From: Tieghemiomyces parasiticus
Lineage: Eukaryota > Kickxellomycota > Dimargaritomycetes > Dimargaritales > Dimargaritaceae
Reading direction: 5' to 3'
NCBI GenBank assembly: GCA_027575765.1
Contig: JANBPT010000304.1
Span: 1 to 46,020 of the forward strand
DNA: 46,020 bases
The position numbers were made by a program, and so were the translations under genes. Below are positions 33,958 to 45,679 of this stretch, in pieces. The notes beneath the pieces were generated by a model that saw only the letters and a list, made by a program, of their open reading frames with translations, did not search any database and was not told the DNA's origin. Each line of letters opens with the position of its first letter. The first letter of the stretch is position 1.

Positions 33958-34128
33958 GGGCAGTATTTACTCCGGTACCAAGAGACCCAGTCAGCACTGC
34001 CGTAGCCCATTGTCTTTGCGAGACCGCTGCCTCTTCGCGCCCGACCTGTTAGCCTCAGGATTTTCGAACCTTGAGAACAATTTACCACCTTCCCGACTCG
34101 TCCAACCCTACCGCCGGGCCTTTTAACT

Positions 34129-34254
34129 ATGTTCATTGACAAGCCCCCCAGGTACATGTGGCACGCCGTCTCTACGATCATCGACATCAACATCGACCTG
34201 TCCGAGGCTACAGAAATATTCCCACCCGAGCCGCAGGGACTTGACGCGGTGTGA
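34129..34254 (+). CDS. candidate micro-protein 4 (41 aa)
   Basis: 41-codon ORF with a hydrophobic centre and acidic C-terminal half (STIIDINIDLSEATEIFPPE). The ATG has A at -3 and a TATA box lies 178 nt upstream. It shares small size and acidic character with candidates 1-3 but no clear sequence identity. It may be chance. Confidence 0.3.
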   Translation: MFIDKPPRYMWHAVSTIIDINIDLSEATEIFPPEPQGLDAV

Positions 34255-35044
34255 CAGCGTCGGCGGTGGCTTATTTATCCGCACCACGTCCCGGGCGACC
34301 ATGCACAGCCCAGGACCCTAGAGTGTATATGGCTCGCGACGTCGTAGCCGGATACTGCTGGCCTGACGTCGTAAGTGTGCTAGTGTCTCCGGTGCTTTGG
34401 TACATACATCTGTTTAAAGTATCCTGTGTTTGTCGTCGACTAGTAAAATACGTAGTCTTCAATCGCGGTTGGGCAGGCCAATGAACTAGGGTTATGGGGG
34501 TTAGAGTTGGCCCGTCAGATAAAGGGGACAGTCGCTTGTTGTAAATACCCAAGATGTTAATCATGATGGAGCCTTACCGGAGGTTGCGCAGTGTATATAG
34601 GCCTATGTGTAACGATACCAAATGGATACATGAGCCAGCTAGGTGTAGGGATGGTGGGAAGAACCGTGTTGGTGTAGTGTGGTGAACCAAACTCATGCAC
34701 GTTTACCGTCAACAGCATGGCCTAGTCAGCCGAGGCTCTGGGCGTGGGTTATTAGTGCCCAATATTGACATCCACTGCCCTCCCTCAACCCTATTGTCCC
34801 CAACTGTTCAGAATTTGAGGCTGACCCACCACAACCCCCGTCTCGTCCTTACTGCCCGTGGCCCCTCTGCAGCCCATTCCATGTTCATCCAGCCCAGGCC
34901 CAAAGGTTCATCTCCCTATGTTCCCATTTTCCACGTGTAATAGCTAGCATCTCTTGTTCAACCAACCATCGTACCGACCAACTTCCAAACACCGCCTGCT
35001 CTCACCATCCCTGCCACATCCCCCGCATTCTCAGCGCCGCCACT
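34255..35044. other. promoter-side spacer of the CapZ alpha gene
   Basis: No gene is recognised. The 250 nt before the CapZ start are C/T-rich, and no TATA box is evident. Confidence 0.4.
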
Positions 35045-36209
35045 ATGAGTGACGTGGAACTCAGCATTGAGGATAAGATTAAGATTGCCTCCGGCTTCCT
35101 GCTCAGCAGCCCGCCGGGCGAGGTCAATGATGTTTTCAATGGTAAGCACCGCCACCTTCATCGGCCACCCCGCCCTTCTACTGTCCCACTTGGGACCCGT
35201 CTTTTTTAACCCACAGCACCCCCACTGACCATGGTCGTTGCCCAACGCCACCCTATCCCTATTTGACCCACAATGTCACTACCACAGATATCCGGGGGAT
35301 CATCAATGACGACGCGGCCCTCCAGCAGCACATCACACCGGCCCTGGAAGAGTACAACATTGACCAACTGCAGACGGTAACGCTGCCTGAGACCGAGCAC
35401 GCAGTTATCATCTCCAAGTACAACCGCGTGGACGCAGACCATTTTGTGGACCCCCGCTCCAAGCAAATTTTCAAGTTTGACCACCTGCGCCAGACCGCCA
35501 CTGACCCGCAGCCGCATACCGTGGAGGAGGCTCAGGAAGAGTTGCGGTAAGTGGCAATCAATTGGCCCACATTCCTTCCGGATCATGTAGACCTGATATC
35601 CTACCTTGATAAGGCTGCCGGGGTCGATGGACACTCGTATTAACGGCGGCTTTATCCGCTTATCCGACGGCGCGCAACCCTTGGCACTTTCACCCCCCTA
35701 CTATCCCTTCCCTGGCATCCAGCCTCGCTGTCGACGACGCTGTGCAAAAGTATGTCGCCGAGCATTACCCGGAAGGAGCCTCGCTGGTGCATATTGATGA
35801 GCAGCAGCTCACCCTTCTGGTCGTCAGTAATAAGTACAGCCCGAGTAATTTCTGGAACGGCCGCTGGCGGTCTGTGTGGACGGTGGACTTGGCCGCCCGC
35901 CAGGTGAAGGGCACGGCCAAGGTCTTGGTGCACTATTACGAGCAGGGCAACATCCAGCTCAACTCGGACCGCAGTTTCGAGCTCGAATGCGATGCCAATC
36001 CGGCCGAGGATCCGGCAGCGTTCGCCCGTGTCCTGCTCCGGACCATCGGCCGGGCCGAGAAGGAATACCACCTGGCTATCAACGACACTTACGGCCAGCT
36101 GTCCGAGTCCATCTTCAAGGGGTTGCGACGGAACCTGCCCGTCACCCGCAGCAAGATTGACTGGGATAAGATTCTCAACTACAAGTTGCCGACAGAGCTT
36201 TCCAAATGA
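35045..36209 (+). CDS. CAP1: F-actin-capping protein subunit alpha
   Basis: Alpha subunit of the CapZ heterodimer, which caps barbed ends of actin filaments at cortical patches. Three exons, 35045-35141, 35288-35546 and 35723-36209, join with phases 1 and 2 to give 280 residues, a normal length for the family. The N-terminus has KIKIASGFLLSSPPGEVNDV, continuing over the first intron into FNDIRGIINDD. Then follow YNIDQLQTVTLP, VIISKYNRVDADHFVDPRS, FKFDHLRQTATDP, the beta-sheet core (WTVDLAARQVKGTAKVLVHY) and the C-terminal actin-binding region ending ILNYKLPTELSK. All landmarks of the alpha subunit are present and in order. The partner beta subunit is not in the window. Confidence 0.96.
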
Positions 36210-37045
36210 GTATCTCCTACCGCGGGCGATATGTGGCCCAGTTCGTCTGTGCGGGTGCCTAGACCTCTCTTTGGCACCCGATGCTTAAATCCAATTGCTA
36301 TCTTCTACTTTGTTTCTAGCCAAATAAGGATACCTTTTACTGGAATATATACCGACGAATAGGGAATTCGTTGCAAATACGGATGTGCCTTTGCCCTTGG
36401 AAACTAGTGTCCACCCAATATTGTGGCGGTCGGGAGTTGGGCCAGCATGACCTATGGGTTCATCGCGGGGCCGTTTGATGTTCTATAACGACGACCTACC
36501 GCTGCGGAAAGGGTGGATCGTGGCCTGATTGGTCTTTGCGCAGTTCTGTAAGAGTAGCCAAGCGGAGCAGGCTGTGTTGGCTATAATTACCACCCGGCAC
36601 GAATATCGCATACCAACTGCGGCGCGGGCTGCCCAGCACCGCGTTTAACCCTAAGGAGTTTGGACCGACTATTTAACGCCGCGTCCCTGGCCCTTACTAC
36701 TTGCTCGTCCGTCGCCTACCTTGTATGTCGCGTAACCTAAAGTCTAATAGTCTATGCGACCCGCCTGTAGTACTCGTCCAAGTCTAACTCGTCCGCACCA
36801 TACCCGGGACTGTGGCACCCACCGCCCTCGCTTATTCTACACACGCGTCCCCCTCTTTTTTTGGTTGATTGTTTGGTTCACCTGCCCCCCCCCTTCAAGT
36901 GTGCTTTACTACCTGCCGTGCCTATGGGCCCCTGTAGAAGGTATTTATTCTGTATTGGTTCCGTACATTCCCCACTGTCTACCATACCTTCACATTCGGC
37001 GCATTCGACCTGCCCGTCCACGGGTACCCCTTCCTTACCACCACC
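36210..37045. other. spacer between CapZ alpha and PMS1
   Basis: Holds the CapZ 3' end and the PMS1 promoter. An ORF at 36754-37194 overlaps the PMS1 start in another frame and is not supported. Confidence 0.5.
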
Positions 37046-40000
37046 ATGGCTGCTGCCAATCAGGTATTGTACCCCATTCAGCCGGAAACGGTCCACAAGA
37101 TCTGTTCAGGACAAGTCATTGTAGACCTGACCACGGCGGTCAAGGAACTCGTGGAGAACAGTCTGGACGCTGGGGCGACAAGTATCGAGGTTAAGTTCAA
37201 AAACCATGGCCTGGATGGCATTATCGTGACTGACAATGGACACGGCATCGCCCCCGAGAATTATGCCACCCTGTGCCTGAAACACTATACCTCCAAGCTG
37301 TCCGACTTTACGGACCTAGCCGCCGTCCATACGTTTGGGTTCCGTGGCGAGGCCCTGAGTTCGCTCTGCGCGTTGGCCACGGTGAGCATCACGACGGCCA
37401 CCGCCGCGTCCGCGCCCCGCGGAGTTCAGCTGGCCTATACCACCTCCGGCGCATTAGCCACGCCCACAGGGGCCCAATTACCAACGGTCCCACGCGAGGC
37501 CGGCACCACCGTCACCCTGACTCACCTGTTCGACCGGTGGCCCGTCCGCCATGCCCAGTTTAAGCGCCACGCTCGTAAGGAGTACGCCAAATGCGTGGCC
37601 GCCCTCGAGGCCTACGGGGCCGTCAGCGCCGGGGCCCGGATTAGCGTCATCCACCAGCTCCTGGGTGGCCAAGCCCAACAGCGGGTGTTTGTAAGCAGCG
37701 GTAAACCCGGGTGGTCCGAGCGGATAACCAGTGTGTTTGGGCTCAAGTTCAAATCACTGACCATTGCCTTTCAGGCGACCGTATCCGATCCGACTCCCTC
37801 TGCGACCGACTTCGTTTCCGAGGGCAAAGAGAAGGCGGAGTGCCCCCAGGATGGCAAGCTGGTTAAATTGGACTCATTAGCTAGGCCAGAAGCCGATCCG
37901 GTGGCCCGGATTGACGGTTGTGTATCTCACCCACGGCCAGGCTGTGGTCGGAGCGGACCGGAACGCCAGTACTGGTTCGTGAATGGCCGACCCTGCGACC
38001 TGCCCAAAGTGGCTCGGGTCGTCAATGAAGAGTACCGCACCTTCAACGCCCACCAGTACCCGATCGTGTTTCTCAATTTTGAACTTGCGGACGGCACCTA
38101 TGATGTCAACGTTAGTCCGGACAAGCGCACATTGTTCCTGCACCACGAGCGGTCCATTTGCCAGGCCATCCGGGTAGGTCCTCAATCCTTAGGTTTCACC
38201 AAGCTGAAGATATCGTTAGACGATGCCACTAAGTTTACTACTTGTGATTCTTTAATCGCTCCCAATTAACCCTCCTTCAACGCTACGATGCATGTTTCCC
38301 CCACCATTTACTCACTCAGGAAAGACTCCGTGAATTGTATGAGCCCAGTCGGTCCAGCTACGCCGTTCACACGCCAGCCAAGGCCCGGTCGTTCATAGCC
38401 CCGGACGAGGGGAATACGACCGCGTCCGCTAGCCCGGGTATATCGGCCCTAACGGGCGGCGTCTCGGGTTCGCCGTGCCGTCCGATCCCTGGCGTGATTC
38501 TGCCTCTGCAATCGTCATTGGGACCCGGGACGGGTCCTGATTTACCTGCTCGACCGAACGTACGGCCGTTTACCCAGTGCGACACGGACCCCGACCCGAC
38601 AGCACGGCCTAGTAAGCGACTGCACAGGGACCATGTCGATCGGTCATCGACTGCTTTGGGTTCTTCCGGGCTGACCATCATGGGCAACGCGACACCGAGA
38701 GACGGCATTGACCCCAGTCGCCAAGCTCTTCTCACCGCGTTCATAGAGAATCGAGCGGCTGCTTCCTCCATCCTCCCTATCACCCAGACCCTCCCTTCTC
38801 CGCCATCCTCTCGGCACTGCTCACGTGATGATCGGTCCTCAGACGATAATCCCCTGCCCTCAACCGCGGCGGTTCCTATGGTTATTGACCCGTCGCCGCA
38901 CCTCGTAACCAAAGTGGCCAGTACGGCCGTCCTGCCTGGTGGTACTACCGTGAGTCGCCTGGTCTCTATGTCCCAACCGCCCCCAACTCTAGCGTATTGT
39001 GCACGAAAGGCCCGTCAGGGCGTGACTTTGGATATGGCCCAATTCACCACGAGTGTCCGGAGACTGCGACCGTATCTGGCTTATGCCTCGGCTCACCCCG
39101 ACCCTGTCCGTCGGACCTTTCCGGCAGTGGAAATTCCCAAGGCGCCCACCAACATTGTGGGTACTGAGATGGGTGACGAATCATGCCCACATGCTCCCTC
39201 GCCCAGCGCCGCGCCCGCCCCCGATACCCAGGGGCAAGAAGAGGTGGCAGTGGTCCGCAAGACCATTTGCAAGGCCGATTTTGAACGGATACGCATCGTT
39301 GGGCAATTCAACCTCGGATTTATCATCGGATGTCTGGGCAGCGATCTTTACATCATCGACCAGCACGCGTCCGACGAGAAGTACAACTTTGAAACCTTAC
39401 AGGCCAATGCCATTATCACTTCACAGCCGCTCATCAGGTAAGCTGCCTCTATTGTTTGCGCCGAAAGACTATCCGGGGGAGGGAGGGGTTGGGAGTGAAG
39501 ATCCTCCGAGTGCCAGGGTTAACCCTATGCTCCAAAGCAACTCCCACACTACCTACTATACCAACCACGGCCTTTAATTTGCGCATGCCTACCGCCCATT
39601 CAACCTCCCTTCCAGACCTCGGGTCCTCGACTTAAGCCTGGGTGAGGAGTTAGTGGCCACCGAACATCTGGCTGTCCTGCGCAAAAATGGGTTCGTGGTC
39701 GAAGTGTCCAAGGATGCCCCGCCAGGCCGCCGGCTCCGCCTTGTAACCCAGCCCTTCGTAGACCACATATTATTTGACGTGAGCGGTAAGTATGTCGCAT
39801 GCATTCCTAATGGGTCCTCTAAACCCTTACTTGGGAATTTGGATAAGGGACACACTCCTGTTAACGAACTGTCCCGTTCGCCCAGCAACCACGCATCAAC
39901 GCATCACCATAACTCGACACCCGATTGTCCATGTCCTACTATCCTGTACGCTTCAACTGTGTTATTTTGTAGACCTTGAGGAGATCATTGCTAAGTTGGG

Positions 40001-40250
40001 TAGGACCCCCAGCGCCATGGTCCGCTGCTCCCGAGCGGAGCGGGTCTTCGCCTCACGAGCCTGTCGCAAGTCCATCATGATTGGGGACGTGCTGAGCGCG
40101 ATTCAGATGCGCAAGGTGGTCAACAACTTGAGTACCATCCAGCAACCCTGGAACTGTCCGCATGGCCGGCCCACTATGCGCCACCTCTTAGACCTGCGGG
40201 TGTACACCGACCAGTTGGACAGCTCGGTGAGGAGGAATGTACCAAACTAA
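37046..40250 (+). CDS. PMS1: DNA mismatch repair protein PMS1 (MutL homologue, PMS2 class)
   Basis: MutL-alpha subunit with ATPase and latent endonuclease. Four exons, 37046-38173, 38320-39437, 39616-39785 and 39973-40250, give 897 residues (phases 0, 2, 1). The N-terminal GHKL ATPase is complete: KELVENSLDAGA (33-44), TDNGHGI (62-68), GFRGEALSSL (98-107), followed by the transducer domain ending YDVNVSPDKRTLFLHHE. A Pro/Ser-rich linker of about 300 residues follows. The C-terminal dimerisation and nuclease domain begins FERIRIVGQFNLGFII and has the metal-binding DQHASDEKYNFE (723-734), ACRKSIMIGDVL and CPHGRPTMRHL (867-877), which mark the endonuclease-active PMS2/Pms1 group rather than MLH1. 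The ATG lies in a strong context (ACCATGG). Confidence 0.97.
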
Positions 40251-42228
40251 GCGTATCGCCCTTTCGGAAGCCCCGCGTATCTACTGGCGGTATGAAGGTT
40301 GAGGCATTAAGCACGGCAGCACGTTGGTGGGCCAGCGGAGATAAGTTGCAGCGTCGAACCTTTCGTTGCTTAAGCTGATACACCAACTTGGCTTCTCCTT
40401 CCTTTGGGCATGTCGCGAAAAGAGCTAATTTGTATCAGTTGATGAAAGGTGGGAGGGCAAATCCCAATACTTCCGCTCGTTCAGCCTCCGGTTGGTCCAT
40501 CAGAGAAAAGGATTTCCTTGGCTTGTCGGAAGGTTCGTGGTCATCGCACGACCTATAGTCGATACTGGGGAAACCTGCTTCCCCGATCTGACGGCCTACT
40601 CTCTCCGCTCTCCATAAAACATTGTAATATGAGTGCAGTACGCCAATAGGCTGCCTGCCGATTCTCTCGGCCTATTAGACTAAACCGATTGGTCAATGTA
40701 CATGGTGAACCTACCTACTTGATAATATAACACATCGTAAAGCGTAGCAGACGCATAGTAGCCAAGAAGTCAATGTTTCTGATTCGGATGGCTGGATAGG
40801 GAAGGAATCCCCCACGCGGCTTCGGTGCAATTAGTAGAGGGACAGTGTATGATTATGGATAGACCGCAGCTGGCCATGACTAGATTGAGCAACGGCACTG
40901 TGAGGCACAACCTTAGGAAGGTTTTGAAATACTAAGGGTTACTATGCGACCCTGGGCTTACTTTACCCTCGTGCAAATTTAGGGCCTCGGGTGTGGAACA
41001 GGTTGCGTTATGGGCCTGTCTGGGTTAACAGAAAGGGCATGGGATACAAAGTGTTGCCCCTTCCCACCATATTCGTCCCAAAAGCGGAACTGTCGTAAAT
41101 GCGAAAGACATTCATTTGCATTCGAGGTTGCCTTTAACGTTCGGTACAGACCCAGCAGATTATCCTTTTATTCAGTTACCCCCCCCCCCCGTTTGGTGGC
41201 CGAACTCGACGTTTCATCCTTATCCGGTCCGTTCGCGCCGATCGCCGAGTAGTTGCCCACTGCAGTACATGACTGTGGGCGGCGGATAAGCCTTCAAACT
41301 CCTGGACGCCAATGTAAAAAAAAGAGATGCGAAAAATAGATTGAAAATATCCCATTCGAAGGCCGATCTCCCCCGGTAACTCATCTTTTCTGAGCCCTCA
41401 ATGTAGGCCCTCCACCCCTGCGCTACTGGATTGGCAACCCCATTGGCACTCACTAACTGAATGGGCCCATGTGGAGGGCAAGAAGTACCCCCTACTCCTT
41501 GGGGAAACTTTCTAGCCACGGTTGGTACAGGCCCTAACCACCAGCCGCTTTGGTCAATCTACGCTAACAGTACGTCAGTTGAGATGTATGGAGATTGTGA
41601 GCCGAGAAGTATGGCCAATGAAGAACGATTAAGGACCCAGTCTTGAGTATAGTCCGGAGGTATTATGGGGAGGGTCGGGAGCCTAGGTACGTGAGCTGTA
41701 TGAGATGATGGATCACCCTCTTTGGAGGCCAGTAACTGCCTGTTGCCATCCGGGTTCGCTCCCACCCTTTTCTCACTCTTTAGACAGCACACCTTTCGAT
41801 CGTAGGCATACTTAAATCATCCAGCGTTTCCACTTCGACGCCATCGCACTTTCTGAGCTTGCCATCTTTTTTGCCTAGGCCCCAATGCCCTTCTCGCATC
41901 GAATCCTAGCGATTGGGATATGATTAATACGGCATGACTGCTTGACCACCGATTTCGCTTTAGTCTCCGCCGCTTCCTTAGCCTTTATCCACCTATGCTT
42001 GTCTTGATAGCAACTTAGATACTCTTCATTCGCTTCATTATGCATTCTTTCACCCTGCATATTTTTACCTTGGTTTCCGTATATCAACTAACATTTTTTT
42101 CCTAAGTGGCTACCCAGTGCTGTTCACCCCTTTCATCGTATTTTCGGAAAGGTGGACACCCTAAGCCCTGGCCATTATTAAGCAGCCACTTTATTCCTCG
42201 TTCACACATTCGTAAATCCGGGTTCAGT
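40251..42228. other. 2-kb spacer without a recognised gene
   Basis: No ORF resembles a protein family. It contains a C12 tract at 41179-41190. A short Lys/Glu-rich frame on the minus strand (42087-41875) begins at a non-ATG codon and is not called. Confidence 0.45.
41179..41190 (+). repeat. C12 homopolymer
   Basis: Twelve consecutive C. Confidence 0.9.
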
Positions 42229-43911
42229 ATGTGGCCTACCCCGTGGCGGTTGGCTTTCTGGACGGTCCTCTGTATTGTACTAACCGGGCCACGACTCGCC
42301 CACACGGCGCTAACGATCAAGGCCACCAACCAGACGACCATGTCCCATGACCTTGCACTCTACAACGACAACCAAGACCACTCCACCCAGCCGTACGACG
42401 CCCGACTCATTCAGATATCACTAGATGATGCGTGCCAATTTACCATGCAGGGCCAGACCGCTTATCAGCTCACCACCAATGCCAGTAGCAGCGTCACCGA
42501 TCCCCTGGTGGCCCTCGTGATCCCAAATAGTAACTGTCCAATGGTGCTCCATACGCTTTTCGCGAACCTCGAATCCAGAAGTTCCGAGACCAAGGCTATA
42601 CTGTCCGCCGTGAGTGTCCTGGTTTTTTCGTCCCTTTACAGTTCCGACTACGACATTGGCGGCATCAATGAGAGTGAGTTTCAATTCTACAAGGATGCCC
42701 TGCCGTTCGATGTAGACGACCTTATGGCGATTGGTTCGGATGGCGCTGACACTCTGCGCCAGGCCCTGACGAACGCAGACGACCAAGGGGTACCCATCCA
42801 TGTCGTCCATGACAAGAGTCCCTGGGACGTCTACTACCACTCAACGACCTGGGCCGGTATTCGTTGGTCCTTCTTTGTGGCCAACCTCATCGCCGTGCTC
42901 TACGTCGGCTATCACATAGGTATCACCTTCGTCCGCCAGGGCTTCGCCAAGGATGACCGGTACTGGACCCGTATCGCCTGTGCCGTATTCCTCATGCTCC
43001 ACCTGATTTTCTATATGGCCTGTCCAGCCGAGACCGCCACTACGCGGCTCAATGCACTTGTACGTCGGCTCTCCATCGGTACCCAAACGGTTGCCTATTC
43101 CCTTCTTATTATGCAGTGGGCACGTGTTGTCGCACGTATTTTCAACTGGCGCTACATGCGTCTGTTCTACCGCTTTTCCATCTTCATGGTTGGCTACACA
43201 TTACTCTTTACGATCCTGATCGCCATCGATGTCTACCTGCACCAGTCAGCCAGGTTCGCAGCCTTCATAATGGTCTACCAGAATATCATCAATTCGGTGT
43301 GTATCGTAATCGAATTGGTGGCTCTCGTGTACAGTGCGATACTAATTTCCCGCACCCAATGGGCTCAGCGCAAGAATGGGGCAGGTCCCATGGCCCTTGT
43401 CAAGCTCACCTACCTCGTTAATATTTCCTGTCTGGGCTATATCGTATATGGGCTCATTATGGTGCTGGAGGCCACGATCTGGCGCCCTCCGCGCATCTCA
43501 TACTTCATTGCCAGCACAGTGTTTGCGCAAGTGTTTTCCTTCATAACCGCCGCTGCCATCTTCTGGACGCTGGCTGCCGCTTCGAAAGTGCGTAGTGATA
43601 TATCTGGTCCGACCAGTGATGCCCGCCGCCGCACCACTACTCGATCCGTCCGATTAGATGAGTTGTCACTCCGCCAGCAGAAGTCTCACGAGATAGCATC
43701 GTCTCGGGATAGCTCCCTGCCCTTGGGCACCGACCTTGAGCACTTGGGCAACTCTATCTCCGAGAAGCCTCAACGTCCGCTGTCCCACCCTCATCACTAT
43801 ACCGACGAGGATTTCGAGACCTCCAACGTGCCAATGAGCAGCTCGTGGCACGATCCCACGGACGGACTCGCATTTCAACCGGACGGCCCCAACTCCAAGA
43901 TTCTCCTGTGA
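42229..43911 (+). CDS. seven-transmembrane receptor-like protein with luminal/extracellular ectodomain
   Basis: 560-residue intronless membrane protein. The frame is open upstream to 42106, but the first ATG (42229) opens directly into a signal peptide (WRLAFWTVLCIVLTG, cleavage near HTA). Residues 28-205 form an ectodomain with sites for N-glycosylation (NQT at 35, NAS at 84, NES at 147) and two cysteines (69 and 103) that could pair. Its strand order (DARLIQISLDDACQF, DPLVALVIPNSNCP) recalls the protease-associated fold, without proof. Seven hydrophobic helices follow at about 213-235, 248-266, 285-305, 314-336, 343-374, 392-415 and 424-449. The tail of about 110 residues is polar and Ser/Arg-rich and suits phosphorylation. 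The topology is that of a GPCR-like receptor; no DRY, NPxxY or other class motif could be assigned. Ligand and signalling partner are unknown. Confidence 0.82.
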   Translation: MWPTPWRLAFWTVLCIVLTGPRLAHTALTIKATNQTTMSHDLALYNDNQDHSTQPYDARLIQISLDDACQFTMQGQTAYQLTTNASSSVTDPLVALVIPNSNCPMVLHTLFANLESRSSETKAILSAVSVLVFSSLYSSDYDIGGINESEFQFYKDALPFDVDDLMAIGSDGADTLRQALTNADDQGVPIHVVHDKSPWDVYYHSTTWAGIRWSFFVANLIAVLYVGYHIGITFVRQGFAKDDRYWTRIACAVFLMLHLIFYMACPAETATTRLNALVRRLSIGTQTVAYSLLIMQWARVVARIFNWRYMRLFYRFSIFMVGYTLLFTILIAIDVYLHQSARFAAFIMVYQNIINSVCIVIELVALVYSAILISRTQWAQRKNGAGPMALVKLTYLVNISCLGYIVYGLIMVLEATIWRPPRISYFIASTVFAQVFSFITAAAIFWTLAAASKVRSDISGPTSDARRRTTTRSVRLDELSLRQQKSHEIASSRDSSLPLGTDLEHLGNSISEKPQRPLSHPHHYTDEDFETSNVPMSSSWHDPTDGLAFQPDGPNSKILL

Positions 43912-45679
43912 TTGAAGTCCAAATGTCTGTTACTAAAAAATTAATTACACTAGTACCGTAGCAAAGCCTGGTGTCCGTAGTAGTTCATAGACTGATAGGT
44001 GTAGCGTATGTAAAAAAAAGACGTAGGCTTCTGAAGGACAGATCTCGCTCGTATAGCGTATGCTGGATGGCTGTGGTTGAGCTTAAGAGGGGACAGACGC
44101 CAAGTTTCCTGGTTTTATATAAATGGGCACCATCGGCCTGCTTGTCCAAGCGGTGCTTAAATGGGAAGGCCATTTGTTTTGAATGTTGTTATTTGTCTGT
44201 TCATATAATTCTACGTTTGTTCATTCGTCCAAACTTGAAGCTATCTAAATCGATAGACATAGGATGGAAGGATAGTCTCTCTCTTACCTTCCACGCCTTC
44301 TCGGTGCTTAGATGACTACGAGAGAAACCACGCATTGCCCACCTGGATTCGCACTGTATGGATAAGAAAGTCAACGGCCATCTAGCGGCAACCGTTGTCA
44401 TTATAAGAACCGTCAAATCCGGTTTAGGCCAGTGCTCCTATACTTTTCTACTATGTACATAGCATGTCCCCCCTTAATAGACCAAGGGATTCTAGCCTAT
44501 CGTTTTATTACATTAATAAGGCTTGCATCTATTCATATGTACTTGCACAGGGTTAGGAGGCTGTGACGTCTGATCCACAAAACGGTAGGGTATGAATGGA
44601 CAGGTCTGTCAGCGCTAGACAGTGCCAGGAGTCAGGGGTAAGAACACAACTGTTGTGCCGGCTCTTTAGGTAAACATCATGGCCCAGAGCCAGGAGAGGC
44701 TTAGAAAGTTGCGGCATGACGAGTACCGACCAATCGCTTTACATGTGCAGGTACACGATGTGGCCACCACCCATTCTTTTATTACGGCCTTACCTGCAAC
44801 TAAGGAACGCTTAGTGTCCACCGGCCGACCGAGTCAAAAGGCAAATTGATTGCCTGCAGAGTGTGGTGGCGAGCATTGTCATTGGTGCTTGGATTGCCAT
44901 GCCACGCACAACCATGTCCCTTTATGTGACTGTGGTGCCGTTCGCCGCCCAGGGTCGTGTATCAAGTGGGGTTACCGTGCTGAAGGGGTAGGCCCTTTAG
45001 AGATAAGCCGCGGAGGACCAACACAGACTAACCAATAAGCTATGCCATAAATCGTATTGTTACCCTGCTTGGCGGGCGGCGGATGGATACCCGTACTACG
45101 ACGATGGGTGATTTTTGATGGCGGGTTAGGGCACCATGTCCTTCGTCCCTTCACTAGTGGGTCCGCTAGTCAGGGCGGTCGGGCCATCACTAGGTCGATT
45201 GTATCAGCCGTATAAGTTGGGCAACTCGAGGCTAGCAGGTCGTATGCGCCGGTCAAGGGTTGCAGTAGGCCCATGGGCTCTATGTCCCATGCGCTTCCTA
45301 GTTCACCACTACCGGAGAGACCGCTACGACGTGGCTATCCTAGATGATATACCCGGCCACGTCCCAGGGCTACCCCTGAACCGTCTCCTGCAGCCGATGG
45401 AGGCCACTGTAATCATAGGGCCGCTTCGATACGTCAATCCGACCGCGTCGTTTCAGCCTTGAATTCATTTCCCAGCTGCACTACTGATTCAGAATGGTTG
45501 CCTTCCGATGGCACCTTGGTGGCCAGGGCGACGGGGCTGGCCAACGTGGGTTTCCAGTGAACCAGAGGGTTTTAAAACCTTAGCTCCTTCCTCATTGCGC
45601 CCCGCCAGTCCGCCTTTCAGACTAGCCGACACCCGCTTTTGCATTCCGCCTCCCCCATAACTCCTCTTCCTTTATCACC
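43912..45679. other. spacer with short unassigned ORFs
   Basis: Between the 7TM gene and the hydrolase gene. A TATATAAAT motif lies near 44116. A 56-codon ATG ORF (44679-44849) is followed in the same frame, after a single TGA, by a Cys/His-rich open stretch to 45038. A further 108-codon ATG ORF (45136-45462) is Arg-rich and unlike any family I know. None is firm. Confidence 0.4.

Noticed and set aside
34050..34075. Possible tRNA T-arm (sequence near GGATTTTCGAACC)
   Set aside because: The loop spacing is wrong and no acceptor, D or anticodon arm could be folded around it.
41875..42087. Lys/Glu-rich minus-strand frame next to the 7TM gene
   Set aside because: It starts at a non-ATG codon and lies in the probable promoter of the 7TM gene; no family is recognised.
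45136..45462. 108-codon ATG ORF upstream of the hydrolase
   Set aside because: Arg/Pro-rich sequence without domain or splice evidence; cannot be supported as a gene.
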